Origin: Pseudomonas mendocina | GTDB taxonomy: Bacteria > Pseudomonadota > Gammaproteobacteria > Pseudomonadales > Pseudomonadaceae | DNA length: 64,000 nucleotides | Direction of reading: 5' to 3' | Assembly: GCF_003008615.1 (NCBI RefSeq) | Contig: NZ_CP027657.1 | Coordinates: 1,488,001 to 1,552,000 of the forward strand | Shown: positions 45,547 through 55,000 of the stretch, piece after piece | Layout: the number at the start of each line of letters is the position of its first letter | How positions within the stretch are numbered: position 1 is the stretch's first letter | Notes under the pieces: generated by a model | Database searches by the model: none | What the model was told of the DNA's origin: nothing | The model's input: the letters and a program-made list of their open reading frames with translations, nothing else | Position numbers and translations under genes: made by a program

Positions 45547-45586
45547 ACGGCGTACTGCTTCGCGAACGGATCGCCGCCCGGTACGC
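45547..45586 (+). repeat. 40-bp extragenic repeat, copy 1
   Basis: The 40 bases here recur at 51751-51790 on the opposite strand with 38 of 40 positions identical (mismatches at 45573 and 45581). The sequence includes TTCGCGAA as a central palindrome. Both copies lie between genes. Directly after comes CGCCCTAC, also found at the second site. Confidence 0.88.
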
Positions 45587-45598
45587 CCTACACACTGG

Positions 45599-45655
45599 TA
45601 GCCCGGATGCAATCCGGGGATCGGGACTACGGTTCCCGGATTTCATCCGGGCTAC
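45599..45655. repeat. Extragenic palindrome pair (REP-like doublet)
   Basis: TAGCCCGGATGCAATCCGGG on the left and its near mirror CCCGGATTTCATCCGGGCTA on the right enclose about 17 bases. Each half can itself fold. The same doublet occurs at 59917. Location between HD-GYP and rlmJ genes, which converge, suits a terminator-like or mRNA-stability role. Confidence 0.88.
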
Positions 45656-45698
45656 TCACTGCAGGGGGCGTCGTGCGTAACACTCCCTCAGGGCACGC

Positions 45699-46547
45699 TC
45701 AACCCGCCGGTTTCTCCTCGATCAACCAGTCCAGACGCCAGCCGCCCTTGCTCTGGCCAAGCGCATCGGCCAGCCAGGGCAGAAGCTGCTTGAGTTCGTC
45801 CTCCAGCCCCCATGGCGGATTGCTGATCACCAGCCCCGAACCCGACAGACGCGTGGCATCGTCCGGTGCATGCACATAGAGTTCGGCGCGCAGCAGCTTG
45901 GGCGCCGCGCTCTTTTGCAAGTCGCGGTAGAAGCGCGTCAACTGACGCTCGTCCTTGATCGGGTACCAGATCGCCACGATGGCCTGACGCATGCGCCCAT
46001 GCGCCTCGTTCAGCGCCTCGACGCAGCGCTGCAGTTCATCGGCTTTCTCGAATGGCGGGTCGATCAGCAGCAACACGCGCTTCTCGCGAGTCGGCATCAG
46101 CGCCCGTGGCACGTACCAGCCCTCGCCCAGGTGCACGGCCACGCGACGGTCACCGCGCATGTTGTCCTTGAGCAATCGGCCGTCTTCCGGATGTTTCTCG
46201 TTGAGCTGCAGGCGATCCTGTTCACGGCTGAGCAGACGCGCCAGCTCGGGCGAGCCGGGGTAATAGCGCAGCTCACCGTCCGGGTTCATCGCCCGCACCA
46301 CCTCCAGGTAGGCCTCCACCGCATCTGGCAACTGCTCGGCCTGCCACAGGCGAGCGATGCCTTCCAGGTACTCGCCGGTACGGCTGGCCTGGTCGCCCTG
46401 TAAATCGTACAGGCCGAGTCCGGCGTGGCTATCGAGATAGGCGAAAGGCGCCTCTTTGCGTGACAACAGGGCGATCAGGCGGGTCAACACCAGGTGCTTG
46501 AGCACATCGGCGTGGTTGCCGGCATGGAAGGCGTGGCGGTAATTCAT
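45699..46547 (-). CDS. rlmJ: 23S rRNA (adenine2030-N6)-methyltransferase
   Basis: A 282-residue protein (E. coli RlmJ 280) read from the ATG at 46547 with GGAG 6 bases upstream. MNYRHAFHAGNHADVLKHL is the family opening with the SAM-binding lead; FAYLDSHAGLGLYDL is the SAM motif, VLLLIDPPFEKADEL contains the DPPF catalytic motif. It methylates A2030 of 23S rRNA. It lies 26 bases after the stop of the LysR gene in the same direction, so it may be partly co-transcribed. Confidence 0.94.
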   Translation of the reverse strand: MNYRHAFHAGNHADVLKHLVLTRLIALLSRKEAPFAYLDSHAGLGLYDLQGDQASRTGEYLEGIARLWQAEQLPDAVEAYLEVVRAMNPDGELRYYPGSPELARLLSREQDRLQLNEKHPEDGRLLKDNMRGDRRVAVHLGEGWYVPRALMPTREKRVLLLIDPPFEKADELQRCVEALNEAHGRMRQAIVAIWYPIKDERQLTRFYRDLQKSAAPKLLRAELYVHAPDDATRLSGSGLVISNPPWGLEDELKQLLPWLADALGQSKGGWRLDWLIEEKPAG

Positions 46548-46573
46548 TGAGGTCTCCGAAGCGGTCGCCAAGT

Positions 46574-47461
46574 TTACCCGCTGAGCGGGCTTTGCGCGCG
46601 CATCAGCTCCAGCAGCAACGCCAGCGCCGGGTGCTCGCCGGCATCGCGACGACGTGCCAGCAGCGTGGTGGTCGCCCCCAGCTCAGGGGTAATGGCCTGA
46701 TACTGCACCAGATGCACACGCGGGTGACTCTCGAGCAGGCTGCGCGGCAACAGGCCGATACCCATGCCAGCAGCGATGCCAGCAAAGATAGCGTCGATGG
46801 AGCCATAGCTCTGCCGCGCCGCCACCTGCAAACCACGACTGATCGCCCAGCGCTCGAGGCGCTCGCGGTAATGGCAGCCCTCGGGGAAACCCAGCAAGGT
46901 CTGCGGTCGGCTCTCCAGGCTGGAGGCATCCTGTGCGGGCGGCAGCACCAGCATCAGTTCCTCCTGCCAGATAGGCAGACAGTCGAGCAGGGGATGCTCG
47001 AACGGCCCGCCGATCAATCCGCCGTCCAGCGCTCCGGATAGCACACCCTCGACCAGGCGCCGGCTCGGCCCGGTACTGAGTTGCAGGTTGACCCGCGGTG
47101 CCCGCTGGTGGAACGCCGCAAGCAGCTCCGGCAAGCGCACAGCCGCGGTGGTTTCCATCGAGCCCAGGCGCAGATCGCCACTCCAGATATCTTCCTGCAC
47201 GCTGCGCCAGGCCGTCTGGCACAGCTGCTCCAGGTGTTCGGCATGGGGCAACAGGCGTTCACCCGCTGGCGTCAGCCGCAAGCGCTGGCCCTGACGCAGG
47301 AACAGTCGCGTATCGAGCTGCTGCTCCAGTTGCCGCAAGCGCGCCGAGACATTCGACGGCACGCAGCTCAGGCGCAAGCCTGCGGCGCTCAACGAGCCCT
47401 CACGCGCTACAGCGAGGAAGTAACGAAACAACTGAGGATTGAGTCGCTGCCAGGCACCCAT
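46574..47461 (-). CDS. LysR-family transcriptional regulator
   Basis: A 295-residue LysR protein. The winged helix-turn-helix is at residues 6 to 65 (LFRYFLAVAREGSLSAAGLRLSCVPSNVSARLRQLE), followed by a linker helix and the periplasmic-binding-protein-like effector domain. The recognition helix resembles regulators of small MFS exporters. It is divergent from the MFS gene 93 bases away and probably controls it; the nested inverted repeats between the two are the likely operator. The start at 47461 is chosen for domain length; no strong ribosome site is visible. Confidence 0.88.
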   Translation of the reverse strand: MGAWQRLNPQLFRYFLAVAREGSLSAAGLRLSCVPSNVSARLRQLEQQLDTRLFLRQGQRLRLTPAGERLLPHAEHLEQLCQTAWRSVQEDIWSGDLRLGSMETTAAVRLPELLAAFHQRAPRVNLQLSTGPSRRLVEGVLSGALDGGLIGGPFEHPLLDCLPIWQEELMLVLPPAQDASSLESRPQTLLGFPEGCHYRERLERWAISRGLQVAARQSYGSIDAIFAGIAAGMGIGLLPRSLLESHPRVHLVQYQAITPELGATTTLLARRRDAGEHPALALLLELMRAQSPLSG

Positions 47462-47474
47462 GAACTTCACCAAA

Positions 47475-47515
47475 AGTGAAAACTGACCGCAGTATTTTTC
47501 ACTAACGATCAGTTT
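47475..47515. promoter_or_regulatory. Interlocked inverted repeats, likely LysR operator
   Basis: AGTGAAAA (47475-47482) pairs with TTTTCACT (47496-47503) over 13 bases, and AAACTGA (47480-47486) pairs with TCAGTTT (47509-47515) over 22 bases. The two dyads interlock in the LysR/MFS divergent intergenic region, 14 bases from the LysR start. A TTT-N-AAA-type A+T-rich core is usual for LysR sites. Confidence 0.65.
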
Positions 47516-47554
47516 GCTACAACGGCTAAGGTGCGCGGCACGACCGGAGGCCAG

Positions 47555-48721
47555 ATGCCCAGATTCGACCGCAGCCACTTCACCGCCCTGCTCGCCGCCG
47601 CCCTGGCGCTGGTGGTCGTGCATGCTCTCGGCCGCTTCGCCTATACCCCGCTGTTACCCCTGTTGCTCGATGACGGTTTGTTCAACCTGGCCGAAGGCGC
47701 CCAATTGGCGACCTGGAACTACCTGGGCTATCTGCTCGGCACCCTGCTCGCACTGCCTATGGCCAATCCGCGCGGCTTGCGCCTGGGCCTGCCAGCGGCC
47801 CTGCTGATCAACGCTAGCCTGACCCTGGGGCAGGTGTTCGTTCATGACTTCGCCGGCCTCGCGGCGCTGCGCCTGTTCAATGGCATCAGCAACGGCATTG
47901 TCTTCGTACTCGCACCGGCACTGGTTCTGGAGTGGCTGGCCTTGCGCCAAGCGACGGCACTCAGCGGCCTGGTGTACCTGGGGTTGGGCGGCGGCATGCT
48001 GTTGTGCGGCGTGCTGGTAACCATCACGCCCTGGCAAGGGCCGATGCGCTGGCTGCCAATGGCCCTCTGCGCTCTGCCTTTGGCGCTGCTCTGCGCCCCC
48101 ATGCTGCGACGCCTGGCGCTGGATCTACCTGAAAAGCCCCACGCCAGCACTCAAGCGCCGCTGTTCGACAGGCGCAATCTACCGTTGTTGATGGCCTATC
48201 TCGGCGCCGGTCTGGGCTACATCCTGCCGCTGACCTTCCTTCCGGCACTGGCTCGGGAGCAGTTGCCCGCCGACCATCCGCTGCTGATCGGCAACTGGTG
48301 GTGGACAGCGCTTGCCTGCCTGGTCTCGGCCACCCTATGGAACCACGCAGGCGCCTGGCTGGGTGATCGTCGCGCCCTGTTGGCCAACTACCTGCTGCAA
48401 CTGCTCGGCGTGGCCATGCCCATCCTGCTGCCCGGCCCCATTGGCGTGATGGCCTGCGCCCTACTGGTAGGCGGCACTTTTCTCGGTACCGTGCTGCTGA
48501 CCCAACGCCTGGCTCGCACGCTCAACCCCGGCCAGGGCTTGCGCCTGGCGGCGCTGCTGATCAGTCTCTATGGCGGCAGCCAATTGCTCGGCCCCTGGCT
48601 GGTGGAACACTGGACTGCCGCCGGGCATAGCCTCACAAGCAGTTTTTCCATTGGTGCGGCTGCACTGCTCTGGGCCCTGTTTTGGGCCTGGCGCGTAGCC
48701 GAGCCGCAACCCAACCGCTGA
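47555..48721 (+). CDS. MFS transporter, YbfB/YjiJ family
   Basis: A 388-residue protein read from the ATG at 47555 with GGAG 5 bases upstream. About twelve hydrophobic segments; the start HALGRFAYTPLLPLLLDDG and the following NYLGYLLG match the YbfB/YjiJ major facilitator group. Substrate unknown; the divergent LysR gene and the following nitronate monooxygenase gene 14 bases downstream suggest a small inducible export or uptake unit. No defect is visible. Confidence 0.85.
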   Translation: MPRFDRSHFTALLAAALALVVVHALGRFAYTPLLPLLLDDGLFNLAEGAQLATWNYLGYLLGTLLALPMANPRGLRLGLPAALLINASLTLGQVFVHDFAGLAALRLFNGISNGIVFVLAPALVLEWLALRQATALSGLVYLGLGGGMLLCGVLVTITPWQGPMRWLPMALCALPLALLCAPMLRRLALDLPEKPHASTQAPLFDRRNLPLLMAYLGAGLGYILPLTFLPALAREQLPADHPLLIGNWWWTALACLVSATLWNHAGAWLGDRRALLANYLLQLLGVAMPILLPGPIGVMACALLVGGTFLGTVLLTQRLARTLNPGQGLRLAALLISLYGGSQLLGPWLVEHWTAAGHSLTSSFSIGAAALLWALFWAWRVAEPQPNR

Positions 48722-48735
48722 AACGGAGCCATCCC

Positions 48736-49782
48736 ATGCCTCTCACCGTCCTGCTCGGCAGCGAACTCCCCCTGATCCAGGCGCCGATGGCCGGCTCGCA
48801 GAATCATCGCCTGGCTGCTGCCGTGTGCCAGGCCGGCGGTCTCGGTTCGATTCCCTGCGCCATGCTCACGCCCGCCGCCCTGCGCCAGGAACTGGAGGCC
48901 ATGCGTGGCCTGACCGAGCGCCCGTTCAACCTGAATTTCTTCAGCCATGTACCACCAGTGGCGGACGCGACGCGCGAAACGATCTGGCGCGAGGCCCTGG
49001 CCCCCTACTACCGCGAACTGGGTGCGGAGCAGGCCAGCATCGCTGGCGGCCCTGGACGTCTGCCGTTCAACGAGGAGACCGCCGCGCTGGTGGAGGAATT
49101 TCGCCCAGCGGTCGTGAGCTTTCACTTCGGCCTGCCGGAAGATGCGCTGCTGCAGCGGGTAAGGCGCAGCGGGGCGAAGATTCTCTCCAGCGCCACCACC
49201 CTGGACGAAGCGCTGTGGCTGCAGGAACGTGGCGTCGATGCAGTGATCGCGCAGGGCCTGGAAGCCGGTGGCCATCGCGGGCATTTTCTCGATCACGACC
49301 TGAGCCGCCAGCTCGGCACCTTCGCCCTGCTGCCGCAACTGGTCGATGCCCTCTCGGTGCCGGTGATCGCTGCAGGCGGCATCAGCGATGCGCGCGGCGT
49401 GGCAGCCGCCATGGCTCTCGGCGCGGCGGGCGTGCAGGTGGGTAGCGCGTACCTGCTTTGCCCCGAGGCCAATACCAGCGCCGTGCATCGAGCCGCCCTA
49501 CAAAGCCCTGCGGCGCGCCACACGGCGCTGACCAACCTGTTCAGCGGGCGCCCGGCGCGCGGCATCGTCAACCGCCTTATGCGAGAACTGGGCCCACTCA
49601 GCGAACAGGCACCCGCCTTCCCCCTGGCTACTGCGGCCATCGCACCGCTGCGTGCGGCGGCCGAAGCCCAGGGTAGCGGTGATTTCTCACCGCTGTGGGC
49701 GGGACAAAATGCCGCCAATTGCCGGCCGATGCCCGCCGCCGAGCTGACCCGCGAACTGGCACAGGGCTTTACTCGAGGTTGA
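48736..49782 (+). CDS. Nitronate monooxygenase family flavoprotein
   Basis: A 348-residue TIM-barrel FMN protein read from the ATG at 48736 with CGGAG upstream. Family features are LIQAPMAGSQNHRLAAAVC at the start, DAVIAQGLEAGGHRGH in the middle with the catalytic-type His, and VPVIAAGGISDARGVAAAMALGAAGVQVGSAY as FMN phosphate site. It oxidises propionate 3-nitronate or a similar nitronate. It follows the MFS gene directly, forming a unit with it. A REP palindrome lies right after the stop. Confidence 0.88.
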   Translation: MPLTVLLGSELPLIQAPMAGSQNHRLAAAVCQAGGLGSIPCAMLTPAALRQELEAMRGLTERPFNLNFFSHVPPVADATRETIWREALAPYYRELGAEQASIAGGPGRLPFNEETAALVEEFRPAVVSFHFGLPEDALLQRVRRSGAKILSSATTLDEALWLQERGVDAVIAQGLEAGGHRGHFLDHDLSRQLGTFALLPQLVDALSVPVIAAGGISDARGVAAAMALGAAGVQVGSAYLLCPEANTSAVHRAALQSPAARHTALTNLFSGRPARGIVNRLMRELGPLSEQAPAFPLATAAIAPLRAAAEAQGSGDFSPLWAGQNAANCRPMPAAELTRELAQGFTRG

Positions 49783-49783
49783 G

Positions 49784-49809
49784 CTTCGCGGCTGAAGCCG
49801 CTCCTACAA
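49784..49809. repeat. Pseudomonas REP palindrome
   Basis: The sequence CTTCGCGGCTGAAGCCGCTC is the common Pseudomonas extragenic palindrome (GAGCGGCTTCAGCCGCGAAG on the other strand). It begins one base after the nitronate monooxygenase stop. The palindromic core GCGGCTGAAGCCGC would form a hairpin. Confidence 0.85.
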
Positions 49810-49915
49810 GCGGACATTGGCGGCAGGATTTAGCGCTTTATCACGGCCGATGATGGTACTGGGCAGCCAGGGTGCTGGCTGCCTAGACTCGATTGATCAT
49901 CTGGAGGCCCGTTCC

Positions 49916-51721
49916 ATGTCCGAGACCCTGCTCAGCTCCCGCAACCTGGCGTTCGAACTCTATGAAGTGCTCGACGCCGAAGCCCTGACCCAACGTCCGC
50001 GCTTCGCCGATCACAACCGCGAGACCTTCGACGCAGCGGTCAGCACCGCGCGCGGCATCGCCGAAGAGCTGTTCGCCCCGCACAACCGCAAGAACGACGA
50101 ACACGAACCGAAGTACGTCGACGGTGGTGCAGTGCTGATCCCGGAGATCGAGCCGGCGCTACGCGCCTTCCACGAAGCCGGTTTCCTCAATGCCACCCGC
50201 GATTTCGAGCACGGCGGCATGCAACTGCCCAACCTGCTGTCACAGGCCTGCTTCGCGCATTTCCAGTCGGCCAACATCGCCACCAGCTCCTACTCGATGC
50301 TGACCATGGGCGTGGCCAACCTGATCGAAGCCTTCGGCAACGAAGAACAGAAGGCCCGCTACCTGCAGCCAATCATCGATGGCCGCTTCTTCGGCACCAT
50401 GGCGCTGACCGAGCCACATGCCGGCTCGTCGCTGTCGGACATCCGCACCAAGGCCGAGCCGCACGCCGACGGCAGCTACCGGATCAAGGGCAACAAGATC
50501 TTCATCTCCGGCGGTGACCAGCCGATCTCCGAGAACATCGTGCACATGGTGCTGGCCAAGCTGCCGGACGCCCCGCCCGGAGTAAAAGGCATCAGCCTGT
50601 TCCTGGTGCCCAAGTTCCACGTCAACGATGACGGCAGCCTCGGCACGCGCAACGACGTGACCCTGGCCGGCCTGTTCCACAAGATGGGCTGGCGCGGCAC
50701 CACCTCCACCGCGCTCAATTTCGGCGACAACGGCGAGTGCGTCGGCTACCTGGTGGGCAAACCGCACGCTGGCCTGTCCTACATGTTCCAGATGATGAAC
50801 GAGGCGCGCATCGGCGTCGGTATGGGCGCGATCATGCTCGGCTACGCCGGTTACCTGTATTCGCTGGACTACGCGCGCAACCGCCCGCAGGGCCGCCAGC
50901 CCGACGGCAAGGATCCGAGCAGCCCGCAGATTTCCATCGTCGAGCACGCCGACGTACGGCGCATGCTGCTGACGCAGAAGGCCTACGTCGAAGGCGCCTT
51001 CGACCTCGGGCTGTACGCCGCACGCCTGTTCGACGACACCCATACCCTGGAAACCGCCGAAGAGCGCACCCGCGCCCTGGAACTGCTCGACCTGCTCACG
51101 CCCATCGTCAAGTCCTGGCCTTCAGAGTTCTGCCTCAAGGCCAACGAACTGGCCATCCAGATCCTCGGCGGCCACGGTTACACCCGTGAATATCCGGTGG
51201 AGCAGTACTACCGCGACAACCGCCTCAACCCGATCCACGAAGGCACCCACGGCATCCAGTCGCTCGACCTGCTCGGGCGCAAGGTTTCGCAGAACGGCGG
51301 CGCCGCGCTCAAGCAACTGCTCAAGCTGATCAACGACTGTTGCCAGTGCGCCAGCGCTCACGAATCGCTCACCGCCCTGCGCCAGCCGTTGGAGCAACTG
51401 CTAGCACGCCTGCAGGCAGTGACCCTGGCGCTGCTCGGCGATCTGATGAGCGGCAAGGTCAATCAGGGCCTGGCCAACTCGGCGCTGTACCTGAAGGTAT
51501 TCGGCCACACGGTGATCGGCTGGCGCTGGCTGGAACAGGCAATTCGCGCCGAGCAGGGCCTGGCACGCACGAGCGATGCCGAGGAGCAGGCCTTCTATCG
51601 CGGCAAGCTGCAGGCGGCGCGCTACTTCCTGACCTGGGAAGTACCGAGCTGCCATCATGATCTGGCCATCCTCGAAGCCCGCGACGACACCTGCCTGGGC
51701 ATGCAGGACGAGTGGTTCTAG
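49916..51721 (+). CDS. Acyl-CoA dehydrogenase with C-terminal extension
   Basis: A 601-residue protein read from the ATG at 49916 with GGAGG upstream; PAO1 has a homologue of the same length at this place. It has an N-terminal helical domain, MALTEPHAGSSLSDIRTKA for flavin binding, and ILGGHGYTREYPVEQYYRDNRLNPIHEGTHGIQSLD in the C-terminal helical domain, after which a 120-residue extension (DUF4125-type, as in the long-chain dehydrogenase FadE5-like group) follows. It should oxidise longer acyl-CoAs. It stands alone, about 130 bases after the nitronate monooxygenase gene. Confidence 0.9.
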   Translation: MSETLLSSRNLAFELYEVLDAEALTQRPRFADHNRETFDAAVSTARGIAEELFAPHNRKNDEHEPKYVDGGAVLIPEIEPALRAFHEAGFLNATRDFEHGGMQLPNLLSQACFAHFQSANIATSSYSMLTMGVANLIEAFGNEEQKARYLQPIIDGRFFGTMALTEPHAGSSLSDIRTKAEPHADGSYRIKGNKIFISGGDQPISENIVHMVLAKLPDAPPGVKGISLFLVPKFHVNDDGSLGTRNDVTLAGLFHKMGWRGTTSTALNFGDNGECVGYLVGKPHAGLSYMFQMMNEARIGVGMGAIMLGYAGYLYSLDYARNRPQGRQPDGKDPSSPQISIVEHADVRRMLLTQKAYVEGAFDLGLYAARLFDDTHTLETAEERTRALELLDLLTPIVKSWPSEFCLKANELAIQILGGHGYTREYPVEQYYRDNRLNPIHEGTHGIQSLDLLGRKVSQNGGAALKQLLKLINDCCQCASAHESLTALRQPLEQLLARLQAVTLALLGDLMSGKVNQGLANSALYLKVFGHTVIGWRWLEQAIRAEQGLARTSDAEEQAFYRGKLQAARYFLTWEVPSCHHDLAILEARDDTCLGMQDEWF

Positions 51722-51750
51722 ATAGGGAGCGGTAGGGCGCGGTGCACTGG

Positions 51751-51790
51751 GCGTATCGGGCGGTGATCCGTTCGCGAAGCAGTACGCCGT
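51751..51790 (-). repeat. 40-bp extragenic repeat, copy 2, inverted
   Basis: Reverse complement of copy 1 at 45547-45586 with two mismatches. The surrounding 51722-52010 is a 289-base gap without a gene; it is bounded by GTAGGGCG (51732-51739) and CGCCCTAC (51858-51865), which are inverted repeats of each other, so a small element of about 134 bases may be defined by these ends. Confidence 0.85.
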
Positions 51791-52010
51791 TGGATTTGTG
51801 CTGCGCCCAAACACGGCGGACTGTTCGCTGGCGCTACTCCCGGTCGGCGCCCCGATCCGCCCTACGCACTGGTTTTCCCGGGCCCAATCGATCCCGAAGC
51901 TGACGTGCAATGCATCAGCCTTGCAGGAAACCAACTGCCGGGAGTAACGTCCAACCGGCGGTTCGACATTCGTCACCGCCGCCTGCCCGTCCAATCACAG
52001 ACCCTCGACC

Positions 52011-55000
52011 ATGCCCCTGCTGCGCCTCCTTCTCGCTGTCACCCTGCTTGCCTTCAACCTGCCGCTGCACGCGGGCGAGCCGCCCAAGATCGATGCCGTA
52101 CAGCGCAGCATCGATACCCTGGCCGAACGCAAGCTAGCCGAGCCCGAGCAAACGGCGATACAGAAGACGCTGGAACAGACCCTGCGCCTGCTGCAGGATC
52201 GCGACGCCAGCGAGCAGCGCCTCAAGCAACTGAACCAGCAACTCGAGGAGGCGCCACGGCAAATCGCAGAAGCCCGCAGCCAACTGGCGCGCCTGCAAGG
52301 CAGTGCATCGACCGACGTGGCCAAGGTCTATGCCAGAAGCGCGCCGCAGGAGCTGGATCAGCTGCTCGGCGAGCGCAGCCGCCAACTGAATGACTGGCAG
52401 CAGCAGATCATCGAGGCCAACAGCCTGGTGATCAACGCACAGACCCGCCCTGAGCGCGCCCAGACGGAAATCGGCAATAACCAGGTTCGTACCCAGCAGA
52501 TCAACCTCGCGTTGAAGAGTGATCGCCTGGACGATAAGCCCCTGACGCCTGAGCTGCGTGATCAGTTGAATGCCGAACTGGCCCTGCTCGCCGCACAGAC
52601 CAACCTGCGTCGCCAGGAACTGGCCGGCAACAGCCTGCTGCAGGATCTCGGCAACAGCCGTCGCGAGCTGCTCGACGAACGCATCCGCCGGGTCGAGCAG
52701 GAGCGCCTGGAGCTGCAGAACCTGATCAACGACAAGCGCCGCGCCGAGTCGCAGCAAGCGGTCGACGAACAATCGCAGGAAGTCCGACGCACCACCTCCG
52801 GCGGTAGCCTGCTGGCCCAGGAAAGCGCACTCAACCTCAAACTCTCCGACTACCTGCTGGAAGTTACCGAACGCCTCAACAAGCGCACCCAGCAGAACCT
52901 GCAGACCCAGCAGCAGCTCGATAGCCTGAACCAGACCAGCCAGGCTCTGGATGAACAGATCAGCGTGCTGCAGGGCAGCCTGCTGCTCTCGAAGATTCTC
53001 TACCAGCAGAAACAGGCGCTGCCCAATGTTCCCCAGGATCGCAGCAACCTGACCAACGAAATCGCCGACCTGCGGCTGAACCAGTTCGAGATTGGCCAGC
53101 AGCGCGACGCCGTCGCCCAGCCCGAGCGCTACATCGATCAACTGCTCGCCAACCGCCCCAGCGAAGAGGCCGACGCCGAATTGCGCAGCGCGCTGCAGGC
53201 GCAACTGACCACCCGCCGTGAACTGCTCGACCGCCTGAATCGCGAGCTAGACGCCCTGCTCGGCGAATCCATTACCCTGCAGCTCAACCGCACGGAACTG
53301 GAAACGACTGCCGCCACTCTGCGCGCCACGCTGGACGAGCAGATGTTCTGGCTACCCAGCAACCGTCCGCTGGATCTGCAATGGCTCAAAGCCGCGCCAC
53401 AACGCGTCAGCCAACAGTTGCACGACATCCCCTGGGGCACGGCGATACAGGAAATCGGTGCCAGCCTGCTGCAACGTCCCCTGCTGTTCCTGCCGCTGCT
53501 GCTGATGATCGCGGCACTGCTCTGGCAACGCCGCTACATGTTCGAAAAACTCTCGGCGCTGCACGCCGATATCGGCCACTACAAACTCGACAGCCAGTTG
53601 CACACGCCACTGGCGCTGCTGCTGACCCTGCTGCTCGCCCTACCCGGCACGCTGTTCCTGGCGCTGTGCGGCTACGCCCTGCAACAGGATCTGCGTGGGC
53701 ACAACGCCAACCTCTCGGCGGCGCTGTTCCAGATGGCTCAGGCCTGGCTGGTGTTCTACACCCTGTATCGCGTGCTGGCGCCAAGTGGCGTGGCCGAATT
53801 GCATTTCCGCTGGGCACGTCCGACCGTCACCTTCCTGCGTACCCAGGTGCGCTACCTGGGCCTGGTGGTGATGGCACTGGTGGCGGTGGTCAGCTTCGCC
53901 GAACATCAGCCGGCCAACCTGGCCGAGGACGTGATCGGCATCGTCGTCGTGATCATCTGCTACGCGCTGGTCGCCTGGCTGATGCTGCGCCTGCTGCTCA
54001 AGAATCCCGAGCGGGAAAGCCTCACCGCGCTGCGCTCGACGGCCGGCATCGCCTTCAGCCTGCTGCCGCTGGTACTGATCGCGGCGCTATTCTTCGGCTA
54101 CTACTACACGGCCCTGAAGCTCACCGACCGCCTGATCGAAACGCTTTACCTGCTGCTGATCTGGCTGTTGGCGGAGGCCAGTCTCATTCGCGGCCTGGCC
54201 GTGGCCGCACGCCGCCTGGCCTACCAACGCGCCCAGGCGCAGCGTCAAGCCGAAGCGGAAGCCGAGAACCGCGAGCACGGCGACAGTGAAATGGTGGTGG
54301 AATCACCGATCCTCGACATGCAGCAGGTCAACCAGCAGTCGCTGCGCTTGATCCGCCTGGCGTTGTTCGGTGGTTTCCTGGTCGGCCTCTACTGGGTCTG
54401 GGCCGACCTGCTCAGCGTCTTCACCTATCTCAACAACATCACCCTGTACGAATACACCAGCGCTACCGGCCTGCTCCCCATCAGCCTGCTCGACGTACTC
54501 GGCGCCCTGCTCATCGTCGCCCTGACCGTCGCCCTGGCGCGCAACCTGCCAGGTCTGCTGGAAGTCCTGGTGCTGTCACGCCTGAACCTGGCACAAGGCA
54601 GCGCCTATGCCACCACCACCCTGCTCTCCTACGTGCTGATCGGCATCGGCACGGTTACCACGCTGGGCATACTGGGCGTCAGCTGGGACAAGCTGCAATG
54701 GCTGGTCGCAGCCCTCTCGGTGGGTCTGGGCTTTGGCCTGCAGGCGATCTTCGCCAACTTCGTTTCCGGCCTGATCATTCTCTTCGAGCGCCCGGTACGT
54801 ATCGGCGACCTGGTCACGGTCGGTGGCGTCACCGGCACGGTCAAGCGCATCCATATCCGCGCCACGCACATCATCGATGGCGACCGCAAAGCGGTCATCG
54901 TGCCGAACCAGATCTTCATCACCACACAGTTGATCAACTGGACGCTGGTCGACAGCGTCACCCGCGTCGTACTGACCTTCGTGGTCAATCGCGGCGCTGA

